Below, piece after piece: positions 1 to 9,551 of a stretch of 64,000 bases of DNA. The stretch covers positions 1 to 64,000 of the forward strand of contig NZ_AJLT01000022.1 in NCBI RefSeq assembly GCF_000258765.1, given 5' to 3'. Source of the stretch: Gillisia marina (GTDB taxonomy: Bacteria > Bacteroidota > Bacteroidia > Flavobacteriales > Flavobacteriaceae). Made by a program: the position numbers and the translations under genes. Under the pieces are notes generated by a model that saw only the letters and a list, made by a program, of their open reading frames with translations, searched no databases and was not told the DNA's origin. Numbering within the stretch: the stretch's first letter is position 1; each line of letters begins with the position of its first letter.

Positions 1-2967
1 ACCACATACTCCGGCATCTGTATCAACTTCGATATCCTTCATTTCTGAAAGCTTTGGATCTTCCGTATCTGGAATGGCAATTAATTCAATTTCTATAGGA
101 GATGAAATACAGTCACCATTAATATACCTTGCATAAATAAAATATTTTTTTGGAGCTAAGTTGTTGAAATTAGCACTTGTTTGATAATTAACTCCATCAA
201 TACTGAATTCTACTCCTTCAGTTATAACTAATGAAATAGATCCATTTCGAAGACTACAAGAAGTATTTATAGAAGAGTCTAATATAGGAGCTTCTGGAGT
301 TGGGTTGATAGTTAAATTAAGTGCTGCAGTATTTGTACAACCTGCTTTATTCTTACTTTCAAAAGTATAGATACCGGTTTCGGTGTATTCTTTTCCGTTC
401 CAAGTGAAGCTATCGCATGCAGTTTTACTTTCTTGAGATGTAGTACTGTTATTGATTGTTAAATTAAGTGTTGCAGTATTTGTACAACCCGCATCATTCT
501 CACTTTTAAAAGTATAGATACCGGTTTCGGTGTATTCTTTTCCGTTCCAGGTGAAGCTATCACAAGCAGTTTTACTTTCTTGAGATGTAGTGCTTTTGGT
601 GATAGTTACAATAAATGAATTCTGAGCATCTTCACAAGAACCAGAGCCTTTTGTAAATACATATATTGTTTGAGTTTCTGTGATCTCTGTTCCTACAGCG
701 ATTGGATCTACTCCGCCAGTTTTTGCAAAATAAGCTCCATTGGTAAGAGAAGGAAGTGTGTATGAATCACAACGTTCTACATTTGCAGGTCCATCTGCTA
801 TAGGATTAGGATTAACTTTAACTTTAACCGCAACTTTATTGGTGCTAATACAACTTGCTGAGGGTCCTTCAGCAACATAATAAGTAAATTCGCCTGCTAT
901 CTCTGTACTTGGAGTTAAAGAAGGAGTAGGTGTTGTAGAGTCATTTGTGGTATAATAAAATAATTTGTACCCTATTTTACTTGCTGTGGCAACTAATGGC
1001 ACTGCTTCATCATTTATACAATATTCCAAGTTTGTAGTTATAGGAACAGAAGTAATGTTATCCACTATTATATCAAAAGCTATATAACAATCTTGAGAAC
1101 CTGGAACAATTGCAAAGTAATTGCTCGTACCAGCTGTCTTAGGAAAAGGGTTATTGATAGTATATTCTATAGAGTTTTCCTCTATAGGATAACTGTTATA
1201 GAATCTAGTTCCAGAAGGAAATGCTGAATTTATCTCGGTAACTGCAATTGGATTTGATCTATTGCAATAATTGAAAACTCGCTTATCTGGAGTATTCTGG
1301 CAATTATTTTCAATAAATATTTTAGCATTTATAGTGGTCTTTAGAGGTGCGGTGATAGGTTTACCATCACAGGTTTCATCATCTGAATAACCTTGAATAA
1401 GGTCTTTATCATTTACTGAGATATTTGTTATCTCACCTATTCCACTCAAATTTCCTCTGAAAGTTATGTTGTTACCATCCCCGCAAATTGAATTCTTTAA
1501 AATTGTACAATCTTCGGTAACTTTAAATTTAAGTTTTAGATCGCCCAATACAGCATTTGTATTAGCACCAACTGGTAGGGTGCCAATATTCCAAATAATA
1601 GAACCAGTTGCACCTAAGGATGGATCATAGGAAATAGAATTTGGGGTAGGATTTGGACTAAAATAAATATTTCTTGTAGCGCTATTCTCTACATACGAAA
1701 CGTTATAAGGAAGAGGAATTACAAGCTTCGCATTCTTAATTGGCTCATTACCTTTATTTTTAATTTCAACTTTATAGGTAATTTCATCCCCTGGAAGTGC
1801 CTCGGAGGAGGCGTTAGGAGAATTATTTCCATTAATACTTGTAATAGAACTAACACCCTCTATATTTGGCTTATAGGCATTTACAGACATAACCATGTTA
1901 AAGATCACATAGGTATCCTGAGTAGAACCATATCTAAATTTTGTTTTAGTTTGTTTATTTGCGATTATAGAATTATCCGGATTCGGAATGTTTAGAACGT
2001 TAATATCTAAACCTGTATTATTTACTAATGAAGGCCAACGAGTCCCTGTAGTGGAAATGGAAGAATTGAAAAAGTTACTTTTGGTAGTATTGCTATGGCT
2101 AAGGCGTTCCCAAGACGATCCGTTCAATTTTTGAATCTCAAAATAGTCACCAGAAATACCTCTGTCTCCTTCACCAGCCATTAAACCTAATTTCATATTT
2201 ATGGGGCCAGATTGAGCTGTATTAAACCCATCAACATCAATCACGTAACTTTCTGTTACTTGACCTTTAACATATGCATATCCATCATAAACACTAATAT
2301 CTCTAAGATTCATTTGGGGGTTACTATAAATTACGACCATTCCCCAACCACCGTAATAACCGGTAGAACCTCCATTACCTTCTGAAGTTTCAATATCTGC
2401 TACCCAATATTCCCCAGAACCACTATTATTAACAAGATCTGTTACTTCGGCATATCCTACATACATATTATTATCACCTGGAAATTTAATATCTGTAGCT
2501 GTAGCAGTGAATTCCTGATAAGCTGTATTTTTTGGTCCTTTTAATTTAATTTTTCGCTTTGAACTTGTGTTATCACTATCTTTTGTTCTTGCTGTCCAAT
2601 AAAGGCCGGCGTAAATTATTTCAGAACAATTTGTAGAAGCATTGTTCTCTGTAGAGAATAATAACTGCGCAGATGAAGAATTGGTTGTATTAAGATCGTC
2701 ATCTTCATCAACTCTACGCATTAAGTTGTTACTATTATTTTTATCATCATCATAGGCAATTAAGGTCATATTAGTATTTCCAATCATCGCAAAATCTCCA
2801 TTAACACTATAGATCTTTTTTTCAGGAGAAGTGATAGAAGTTCTTTGATTAAAGTCTGTTCTAACCTGAGCCTTAGTGTTTGAGATAGTTCCAAAGATTA
2901 TGAAGAGCATAATTACATATGCTCTCACCATCATTATTTCAGCATTTATAGAGTAATTTTTTTTCAT
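1..2967 (-). CDS. Giant secreted DUF11/HYR repeat adhesin-like protein (5' part only; continues beyond the window)
   Basis: An open frame runs 989 codons from an ATG at 2967 to the window edge with no stop, so the C-terminus is missing. It starts with a signal peptide (about residues 1-32, ending near TKAQ). Residues about 60-330 are a beta-rich N-terminal region with a GGWGMVVIY segment, as seen in DUF11-type surface proteins. A DUF11-like domain lies at about 385-470 (LPGDEITYKVEIKNKG). Two near-identical 49-residue repeats lie at about 785-885 (CDSFTWNGKEYTETGIYTF), and a HYR-like start at the edge (DTDAGVCG). Such proteins usually carry a C-terminal gliding/type IX sorting domain, which would lie off-window; that part is inference. 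The role is probably cell-surface adhesion. The upstream gene at 3003 is on the same strand, 35 bases away. Confidence 0.85.
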   Translation of the reverse strand, partial: MKKNYSINAEIMMVRAYVIMLFIIFGTISNTKAQVRTDFNQRTSITSPEKKIYSVNGDFAMIGNTNMTLIAYDDDKNNSNNLMRRVDEDDDLNTTNSSSAQLLFSTENNASTNCSEIIYAGLYWTARTKDSDNTSSKRKIKLKGPKNTAYQEFTATATDIKFPGDNNMYVGYAEVTDLVNNSGSGEYWVADIETSEGNGGSTGYYGGWGMVVIYSNPQMNLRDISVYDGYAYVKGQVTESYVIDVDGFNTAQSGPINMKLGLMAGEGDRGISGDYFEIQKLNGSSWERLSHSNTTKSNFFNSSISTTGTRWPSLVNNTGLDINVLNIPNPDNSIIANKQTKTKFRYGSTQDTYVIFNMVMSVNAYKPNIEGVSSITSINGNNSPNASSEALPGDEITYKVEIKNKGNEPIKNAKLVIPLPYNVSYVENSATRNIYFSPNPTPNSISYDPSLGATGSIIWNIGTLPVGANTNAVLGDLKLKFKVTEDCTILKNSICGDGNNITFRGNLSGIGEITNISVNDKDLIQGYSDDETCDGKPITAPLKTTINAKIFIENNCQNTPDKRVFNYCNRSNPIAVTEINSAFPSGTRFYNSYPIEENSIEYTINNPFPKTAGTSNYFAIVPGSQDCYIAFDIIVDNITSVPITTNLEYCINDEAVPLVATASKIGYKLFYYTTNDSTTPTPSLTPSTEIAGEFTYYVAEGPSASCISTNKVAVKVKVNPNPIADGPANVERCDSYTLPSLTNGAYFAKTGGVDPIAVGTEITETQTIYVFTKGSGSCEDAQNSFIVTITKSTTSQESKTACDSFTWNGKEYTETGIYTFKSENDAGCTNTATLNLTINNSTTSQESKTACDSFTWNGKEYTETGIYTFESKNKAGCTNTAALNLTINPTPEAPILDSSINTSCSLRNGSISLVITEGVEFSIDGVNYQTSANFNNLAPKKYFIYARYINGDCISSPIEIELIAIPDTEDPKLSEMKDIEVDTDAGVCG
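321..614 (-). repeat. Tandem 147-bp coding repeat (two units)
   Basis: Two consecutive 147-bp units (about 321-467 and 468-614) are nearly identical over about 130 bp. Each encodes a 49-residue module with the CDSFTWNGKEYTETGIYTF core and a C-terminal GCTNTA-LNLTIN strand. The unit is a whole number of codons, so copy number can change without breaking the frame. More copies may lie further on in the missing part of the gene. Confidence 0.85.
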
Positions 2968-3002
2968 AAGTAGCAGTATTATAGTAAAATGTTTATTCGT
3001 AA

Positions 3003-3512
3003 TTATTCAGGAATGGAAGCAGAATAAAGAAGTGTGGTTCCTAAAGGCATGCCTTGTGATATATTCTCAATTTTAGACTTAGAACAATTAAAAGGACATA
3101 AGAAATAAACATATTTAAGATTATTGAAGCCTTGTATTTTTGAAAAATCAAGCGAAGTATTCAATTGATCCTCAGAATCCAGTTTTATTACAAGCAATTC
3201 AACTTTATTAAATTGTGCATTTGATGTTGAAAGTATATTAAAAGAGTTATATAATAATTCAGCTTTTAAGGGAGGTTGCTCACCAAAAACTTTTATCTCA
3301 CTATTTTCTATAACTACGGTAGAAACAAGATTATAGGCCAAAACCTGTAATGGTGTGGAAAGTGGCTGGCTACTCTTTGTTTTTAGAGAGGATTTATTAT
3401 TTGAAGTCTGGGAGATATATTCATCTAATTCAAAAGCAGTGGTATTTTGAGCATCTACAGCACAAAAACTTAATAATGAAATAAATAATGCGAGAGTAAT
3501 TTTCTTAATCAT
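3003..3512 (-). CDS. Small secreted protein of unknown function
   Basis: The protein has 169 residues if translation starts at the ATG at 3512; a GTG lies three codons upstream but is a weaker choice. A Sec signal peptide (MIKKITLALFISLLSFCAVDAQ) is followed by a soluble domain with no family I can name. The second half has a FLCPFNC motif whose two cysteines could form a disulfide in the periplasm. It lies directly upstream of the giant adhesin gene on the same strand with 35 bases between them, so the two are probably co-transcribed and this protein may be exported or displayed along with the adhesin. The functional link is inference from position only. Confidence 0.7.
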   Translation of the reverse strand: MIKKITLALFISLLSFCAVDAQNTTAFELDEYISQTSNNKSSLKTKSSQPLSTPLQVLAYNLVSTVVIENSEIKVFGEQPPLKAELLYNSFNILSTSNAQFNKVELLVIKLDSEDQLNTSLDFSKIQGFNNLKYVYFLCPFNCSKSKIENISQGMPLGTTLLYSASIPE

Positions 3513-3996
3513 AGTATACACTTTTAAATGAGTAATAATTTTTTATGAGATATACCATTTTTTATATAAGAAATGGATGATCAAAACGATAAATTAAATT
3601 TTGTAACTCTTAAAGTGATTTTGCTTGGGGCTTAATCACAATTAGTTCTTAGGGCTGAACAAATAGTAATTAATACTGAAGATTTTGTTGGGGGAATCTT
3701 TTTAAACAAATTGATTTGAGGCAACTTGTGTAGGTATTAATTATGAAGTAAATTTATCACATTAGTGTATTAAAAAAAGAAATCGACAATTTTTTAGATA
3801 AAATACCTTTTTTAAGGTATTAAATACATATAAGGCTTGTGTGAAATACTAGTTTTCACCTATTTTAAATCAATTTTTTGTAGTAATTAGAGACGAAATT
3901 TTTAAAATCAATGGGGGGTTTACCCTATTTTTGAACTTAATTCAACTAATAAATGCTATCCAGGCTGGATAGCATTTATTAGTATTTTAGACGCTA
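3513..3996. other. Gene-free AT-rich stretch
   Basis: No coding frame or RNA gene is recognisable here apart from the hairpin at 3945-3983. The region separates two minus-strand transcription units and should hold the promoter of the 3512 gene, but I see no convincing TAnnTTTG box near that start. Confidence 0.5.
3945..3983. terminator. Perfect 17-bp hairpin, probable terminator
   Basis: A 17-base arm (3945-3961, ending GCTATCC) is an exact inverted copy of 3967-3983, with a 5-base AGGCT loop. It lies 13 bases past the stop of the lipoprotein gene at 3997. The T-tract is weak on both strands, so termination is likely but not certain. Confidence 0.65.
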
Positions 3997-4497
3997 TTAT
4001 CTTCTTTCGTACATCAATAATCTATGGTTATTTCCCTCAATTAAAGGGAATTTTTTTAAGTCTATTTCGTAAATCCAGCCATCATCTACAATATTAAAAA
4101 CATCATACTCAGAATCTACAGTATATCCCAAATATTTTCTTGCATAATTTAACCAGGTTTGATAGGTTGGAACATCCATTACCTTATCATTAGCCTGGAC
4201 AATTAAGAAATCCCCTTCTATCGTAATTTGAAATTTCGCATTTGTATTGTTTTTAATTTTTCCAATATCTAACCAATTACCTTCGTCCATCTCGAATAAG
4301 GTTATACTGTTAAGATCTTTTGGATTGAAATCCACAGCATAAACATTATGATTACGACTATAATTATCCCTGTCTAATAAACCAGGTACTGAGCAACTAG
4401 TTAAAGAAGTAATAAAAAAAGTAATCAGTATAAATTTTATGAGAGAAAAACTAGTCAATTTAGATGAGACTAAACTAATATTACTAATGTTGATCAT
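3997..4497 (-). CDS. Putative lipoprotein of unknown function
   Basis: The protein has 166 residues with an N-terminal hydrophobic segment and a lipobox (SLTSC, Cys about residue 35), so it should be exported and lipid-anchored. The mature part is predicted soluble and contains a DMDEGNW-like patch and a YLGYTVDSEYDVFN segment; I recognise no domain. Thirty-five residues before the cysteine is long for a lipoprotein signal, but no in-frame ATG lies nearer. It is flanked by a strong hairpin downstream and a gap of about 300 bases upstream, so it appears to be transcribed alone. Confidence 0.65.
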   Translation of the reverse strand: MINISNISLVSSKLTSFSLIKFILITFFITSLTSCSVPGLLDRDNYSRNHNVYAVDFNPKDLNSITLFEMDEGNWLDIGKIKNNTNAKFQITIEGDFLIVQANDKVMDVPTYQTWLNYARKYLGYTVDSEYDVFNIVDDGWIYEIDLKKFPLIEGNNHRLLMYERR

Positions 4498-4799
4498 GAG
4501 TAGCTACTTTAAAATAATTGCTTAATAAAAATTCTAAGAGTAGGTTAAAGATTAAAGACTTTGGGATAAACTTTAATCTACGGTAAACATAGGTATATGA
4601 ATACTGAGACCCTAATTTAATAGATGTAAGTGCAAATATATTAGCTGAAATGCAAGTCGTTAAGTGGTGTTAGAGATTTTTGTTTTAGTTATTAACATTT
4701 TGGGATAAGCTTAAGACTTAATTAAACTTTATTTTAAAGTTTTAATTGGAGGTGAAGGTATTATCTGCAAATCTTGTAAATTGCATAAAAGCGCATAGA
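4498..4799. other. Intergenic region between divergent genes
   Basis: These 302 bases separate the minus-strand lipoprotein gene from pdxH on the plus strand. The stretch is AT-rich. I see no RNA gene, no strong hairpin and no exact TAnnTTTG box. A TTG start for pdxH at 4746 was considered and rejected. Confidence 0.5.
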
Positions 4800-5444
4800 A
4801 TGAGTAAAAATTTAGCCGATTACCGCAGGAATTATAGTAAAGGGGAGTTGTTAGAAGGGTCCATCTCGAAAGATCCTTTTTTTCAATTTAAAACCTGGTT
4901 TGAAGAGATGGAGGCAGCAAAATTTTCTTCAGAAGTGAATGCTATGGGCGTTTCCAGTATTGGTTTGGACGGGTTTCCGAAGAATAGAATCGTGCTTTTA
5001 AAAGAATACACCGAGGAGGGTTTTATTTTCTATACAAATTACGGTTCAGAAAAGGCACAAGCACTTGTTGAAAATTCAAATACTTGCTTGTCATTTTTTT
5101 GGCCGGAATTGGAAAGGCAGGTTATAATAAAAGGAGTTGCTGAGAAATCTTCAGAAGAAAAAGCACATACTTATTTTAATTCCCGGCCAAGAGAAAGCCA
5201 ATTGGGAGCCTGGGCATCGCATCAAAGCTCGGAAATTGCATCAAGGGAAGTTTTGGATAAAACTCTGAGAGAATTAACTTTAGAATTTCAAGGTAAACCC
5301 GTTCCAAAACCCGATTTTTGGGGTGGATTTCTTGTAAAGCCTATAAGCTTTGAATTTTGGCAAGGAAGACCTAATAGATTGCATGACCGTATTTTATATA
5401 CGAAAGTAGGAAAAAACTGGAGTTTTAAACGTTTAGCACCATAA
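4800..5444 (+). CDS. pdxH: Pyridoxamine 5'-phosphate oxidase
   Basis: This FMN enzyme oxidises pyridoxine or pyridoxamine 5'-phosphate to pyridoxal 5'-phosphate in the cytoplasm. I chose the ATG at 4800, giving 214 residues and the usual family start (MSKNLADYRRNY); an open frame extends to a TTG at 4746, but those 18 residues are not typical. Family features are KNRIVLLKEY and FYTNYGSEKA (FMN contacts), SRPRESQLGAWAS, and the C-terminal EFWQGRPNRLHDR signature for FMN/substrate binding. sixA follows after 2 bases, so pdxH heads a co-transcribed pdxH-sixA-ppk-ppx group. Confidence 0.95.
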   Translation: MSKNLADYRRNYSKGELLEGSISKDPFFQFKTWFEEMEAAKFSSEVNAMGVSSIGLDGFPKNRIVLLKEYTEEGFIFYTNYGSEKAQALVENSNTCLSFFWPELERQVIIKGVAEKSSEEKAHTYFNSRPRESQLGAWASHQSSEIASREVLDKTLRELTLEFQGKPVPKPDFWGGFLVKPISFEFWQGRPNRLHDRILYTKVGKNWSFKRLAP

Positions 5445-5446
5445 TT

Positions 5447-5932
5447 ATGAAAAGGCTCATATTAATTAGACACGGGAAATCTGCGTGGGATCAAAATTTG
5501 CCAGACGAAAAGAGGCCTCTTAAGAAAAGAGGTGAGAGAGATGGTTCGTTAGTAGCTAAATCTTTTTCGGCAACTTTTCAGAAACCTGTAACGGTTTGGT
5601 CTAGCCCAGCAGTTAGGGCTTTAACGACAGCAAAAATTTTTAAAAAAGAACTAGATATTGAAGATCAAGATTTCAACGTGAAATCTTCCCTTTATACTTT
5701 TAATAGTGGAGATCTGTATTCGCAAATTCAAAATTGTGATCCGGAAATAGATACTTTAATGGTCTTCGGGCATAATCCTGCAATGACCAATCTTGTAAAT
5801 AATCTTGGCGATTCTCATGTAGATAATGTACCTACAACAGGATTAACAGTAATAGATTTTACAACGAATAGCTGGGAAAACCTCAAAAACGGAAAAACTA
5901 TTTTAAGTTTATTCCCTAAAAATTTACGATAA
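5447..5932 (+). CDS. sixA: SixA-like histidine phosphatase
   Basis: The protein has 161 residues and belongs to the histidine phosphatase (phosphoglycerate mutase-like) superfamily. The catalytic RHGKSAWD motif is at residues 8-15 and the second conserved histidine is in FGHNPAMTNL. In enterobacteria SixA removes phosphate from the HPt domain of hybrid sensor kinases. The true substrate in Bacteroidetes is not known to me, so the name reflects sequence type. It sits 2 bases after pdxH and 5 bases before ppk, which places a phosphatase in a polyphosphate gene cluster. Confidence 0.85.
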   Translation: MKRLILIRHGKSAWDQNLPDEKRPLKKRGERDGSLVAKSFSATFQKPVTVWSSPAVRALTTAKIFKKELDIEDQDFNVKSSLYTFNSGDLYSQIQNCDPEIDTLMVFGHNPAMTNLVNNLGDSHVDNVPTTGLTVIDFTTNSWENLKNGKTILSLFPKNLR

Positions 5933-5937
5933 AATTA

Positions 5938-8041
5938 ATGGGTAACAACCAATATATTAATAGGGAGCTAAGTTGGCTTCAGTTTAATGCACGTGTACTT
6001 CAAGAAGCGGAAGATGAATCTGTCCCTCTTATTGAAAGGCTAAGATTTCTTGGGATTTTTTCAAATAATCTGGATGAATTCTTTAAAGTACGCTATGCTA
6101 CAATTAAGCGAATAGATCTTGCAGGGAAAAGTGCGAAAAGTATTTTAGGTGGAATAAAAGCTAGTAAACTGCTAGAGGAAATCACTCAGATTGTTATAGA
6201 ACAACAGTCAGAAAGTTTGCAGGTACTTCATAGCATTCAGGAACAACTGAAGGATCATAATATTTATATTATTAATGAAAATCAGGTTTCAGAATCCCAG
6301 GAAGCCTTTATAAAAAACTATTTTCTTTCAAAAGTTAGCCCCGCATTAGTTACCATCATATTGAACGACTTGGTGGATATCCCTAGTTTAAAGGATAGTG
6401 CAGCTTATTTGGCAGTTAAAATGGTAATGAAAGAGGAAATCCCTCAGCAAGGAATTTCAAAATTATTAAATAGGCATATCCATGACAAGAAATATGTTCT
6501 AATCGAAATTCCTAGAAGCATAGATCGCTTTGTTGTACTGCCCAAAGAAGATGGAAAGCAATATATTATTCTGTTAGACGATCTTATAAGATTTAATCTG
6601 AAAACTATCTTTAACATTTTTGAATATGAAAGCGTTACTGCGCATATGATTAAGATTACTAGAGATGCTGAACTGGATATAGACAGTGACCTAAGTAAAA
6701 GTTTTATTGAAAAAATCACTTTAAGTGTACAAGACAGATTGAAGGGAGATCCCGTTCGATTTGTATATGATATGAATATTGGAGAAGATACCCTTGCATT
6801 TTTAATGGGTAAAATGGGAATTGACTCTACAGATAGTATTATTCCGGGAGGTAGATATCATAATAGAAGGGATTATATGAATTTCCCAAACCTAGGAAAC
6901 GACAAATTGCTTTATCCGGCCATAGAACCATTGCCAATAAAAGGATTGGTGCTTCAAGGAAGTTTGCTAGGGATGATCGCAAAAAAGGATTATCTGCTTT
7001 ATGCACCTTATCAAACCTTCGCTTACGTTGTGAAATTTTTACGTGAGGCTGCTTTAGATCCTATAGTAAGAAGCATTAAAATCACCATATATAGGCTTGC
7101 AAAGATTTCACATATTGCCAGTTCTCTTATAAATGCAGTGAAAAATGGAAAAAAAAGTAACTGTACAAATCGAGCTTAGAGCTAGATTCGATGAAGTTGC
7201 AAATATTAAGTATGCCGAGCAAATGCAAAAGGAAGGGGTGAATTTAATTTTTGGAGTTACAGGATTAAAGGTTCACTGCAAAACGTGCATTATTGAACGT
7301 GAGGAAAACCGAAAGCTTATTAAGTATGGTTTTATAAGTACCGGGAATTTCAATGAATCTACGTCTAAAATATATACAGATTATACCCTATTTACAGGGA
7401 ATCAAGAAATATTGAAAGAAATAAATAAGGTATTCGATTTCTTTGAAATCAACTATAAGGTGAGTAGATATAAGCATTTATTGGTTTCGCCACATTATAC
7501 TAAACTGGCTTTAATCAAGCTTATCACTACAGAAATCGAGAATGCTCAAAAAGGGAAAAAATCAGGAATTAAATTGAAACTCAACAGTCTGAGTGATTAT
7601 ACCTTGATAGATAAGCTGTATGATGCCAGTAGGGCTGGAGTGAAAATCCAATTAATTATACGTGGAATATGTTCCTTGATTCCGGGTGTGCCGGGAATGA
7701 GTGATAATATTGAAGCAATTAGTATTGTCGATAAATTCTTGGAGCACCCGAGAGTTTTTATTTTTGAGAATGACGGCAATCCAAAGGTCTATATTTCATC
7801 TGCAGATTGGATGTCTAGAAATATGGATTATAGAGTAGAAGTGTCTTGTCCTATTTATGATGAGGATATAAAAAAGGAGATCTTAGATACCTTTATGATT
7901 AGTTGGAATGATAATGTAAAAGCTCGGATTTTAAGTGCAAATCAGGATAATGCTTACAGGAAGAAAGAATTTCCTGCAGTACGTTCCCAATATGCACTCT
8001 ACGAGTATTATGAACAAAAATTAGAAGAAGTAAAAGTTTGA
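5938..8041 (+). CDS. ppk1: Polyphosphate kinase 1 (broken by one frameshift as assembled)
   Basis: Transfers the terminal phosphate of ATP onto polyphosphate chains. The N-terminal piece (5938-7179) has the ELSWLQFNARVLQEA start and FSNNLDEFFKVRYA; the C-terminal piece (in frame to 8041) has the catalytic GLKVHCKT histidine region and the SADWMSRNMDYRVEV segment. Together they make about 700 residues, the normal length. The break is an A8 run at 7149-7156: seven A residues would read NGKKVTVQIELRARFDE without interruption. Most likely it is a homopolymer sequencing error; transcriptional slippage on the A run is a less likely alternative. The stop overlaps the start of ppx. Confidence 0.9.
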
Positions 8042-8928
8042 TTACACAACATAAATATGCAGCAATAGATATAGGGTCTAATGCGGTTAGGTTATTAATT
8101 TCAACAATAACAGAGCAGGAGGGAAGAGAACCTATATTCAAAAAGACATCCTTAGTAAGGGTGCCTATACGGTTGGGAGCAGATGTCTTTATGACTAAAA
8201 TGATCTCTGAAGAAAATCAGTTGAGAATGATAGATACCATGAAGGCCTTTCATTTATTGATGAAATCTCATAAAATTGAAAAATATAAAGCCTGTGCGAC
8301 CTCTGCAATGCGAGAGGCAGAAAATGGAGTTCAAATTGTTAATGAAGTTTTAGATAAAACCGGAGTAGAGATAGAAATTATAGATGGTAGCCACGAGGCA
8401 GCAATAATCGCGACTACAGATCTTAATTTGCTTATCCAGAGTGATAAAACCTATTTGTATGTGGATGTTGGAGGTGGTAGTACAGAATTCACGTTGTATT
8501 CCAACGGGGAAACCATTACATCTAGATCTTTTAAATTAGGAACAGTTAGATTGTTAAAAAATATTGTTGAACCAGACATCTGGGAAGAAGTCGAAACATG
8601 GGTAAAAACAGCAACTAAAGATTACAGTAGAATAGACTTAGTAGGATCTGGTGGAAACATTAATAATATTTTTAAAAGTAGTGGCAAAGCATTGGGTAAG
8701 CCGCTTAGTTTTCTATACCTGAGTTCTTATTATCAACTTTTGAATTCATTTACTTATGAAGAGCGGATTACAGAGTTGAATCTTAATGATGACCGCGCCG
8801 ATGTAATTATCCCGGCAACTCGTATTTATTTATCTGCTATGAAATGGACGAAAGCAAGACGCATATATGTGCCTAAGATTGGATTGGCAGATGGGATTAT
8901 AAAATCCTTATATCAAGAGAAAATATAA
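8038..8928 (+). CDS. ppx: Exopolyphosphatase / GppA family phosphatase
   Basis: The protein has 296 residues and belongs to the ASKHA-fold Ppx/GppA family that releases phosphate from polyphosphate or pppGpp. Motifs are AAIDIGSNAVRLLI (phosphate 1 loop), YVDVGGGSTEF (phosphate 2) and VGSGGNINN. The start is a TTG at 8038 in the overlap TTGA with the ppk stop; no in-frame ATG occurs before residue 50, so TTG is well supported. The overlap indicates translational coupling, so kinase and phosphatase are made together. The protein is short and lacks the C-terminal HD extension of E. coli Ppx. Confidence 0.9.
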   Translation: MITQHKYAAIDIGSNAVRLLISTITEQEGREPIFKKTSLVRVPIRLGADVFMTKMISEENQLRMIDTMKAFHLLMKSHKIEKYKACATSAMREAENGVQIVNEVLDKTGVEIEIIDGSHEAAIIATTDLNLLIQSDKTYLYVDVGGGSTEFTLYSNGETITSRSFKLGTVRLLKNIVEPDIWEEVETWVKTATKDYSRIDLVGSGGNINNIFKSSGKALGKPLSFLYLSSYYQLLNSFTYEERITELNLNDDRADVIIPATRIYLSAMKWTKARRIYVPKIGLADGIIKSLYQEKI

Positions 8929-8967
8929 GCTTTATTAAGGTTTTAATTCATGAATAAATTTAATCTC

Positions 8968-9549
8968 TTAACCGTGAATGCTTTGATTCTTGCTCAAGCC
9001 TTTCATCACTTCCGCTTCGAACTCTAGTAAATCTTGCCATTTTTGGTCAACTTCTTTTCGGTCACCATATTGTCTGGCGAAGTTGAGAAAAAGTGTGTAA
9101 TGATTTGCTTCGCTAACCATTAGGTTTCTGTAGAAATCTCTTAGCTCTTCTTCCTGTAATTTTTCTGAAAGCAATCTAAAACGTTCACAGCTTCTGGCTT
9201 CAATTAAAGCAGCAATTAAAAGTCTATGGACCAATTGTGTTACACGAGAACCACCTTTAGGGAAAAATTTAAGCAACTGTAAAACATATTCATCTTTACG
9301 ATCTCGACCCATGATATAGCCTCTCTTCATCAATTTATCATGAACCATTTTAAAATGGCCCATTTCTTCTCTTGCTAAAGCTGTCATTTCTGAAACCAGA
9401 TCGGAATATTCAGGGAAAGAAACGATTAAAGAAATTGCCGTAGAAGCTGCTTTTTGCTCGCAATAAGCATGATCTGTTAGAATTTCTTCTAAATTTTTCT
9501 CTGCGATAGATGCCCAACGGGGATCTGTAGGTAATTTTAAACCAAGCAT
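8968..9549 (-). CDS. miaE: tRNA-(ms2io6A)-hydroxylase-like protein
   Basis: The protein has 193 residues with the ferritin-like diiron fold of MiaE, which hydroxylates the isopentenyl group of the modified adenosine at tRNA position 37. Probable iron ligands lie in helices carrying EEILTDHAYCEQK, AREEMGHF, EARSCERF and SEANHYTLF, the usual E..ExxH pattern. It ends the minus-strand group and starts 2 bases after the dnaX stop, so it is probably read through from dnaX. Confidence 0.88.
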   Translation of the reverse strand: MLGLKLPTDPRWASIAEKNLEEILTDHAYCEQKAASTAISLIVSFPEYSDLVSEMTALAREEMGHFKMVHDKLMKRGYIMGRDRKDEYVLQLLKFFPKGGSRVTQLVHRLLIAALIEARSCERFRLLSEKLQEEELRDFYRNLMVSEANHYTLFLNFARQYGDRKEVDQKWQDLLEFEAEVMKGLSKNQSIHG

Positions 9550-9551
9550 AC

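Noticed and set aside
321-614. CRISPR-like repeats
   Set aside because: The units are directly adjacent 147-bp coding repeats without spacers.
4746-4799. TTG start 18 codons upstream for pdxH
   Set aside because: The family begins at the ATG at 4800 (MSKNLADYRRNY); the extra residues have no family resemblance.
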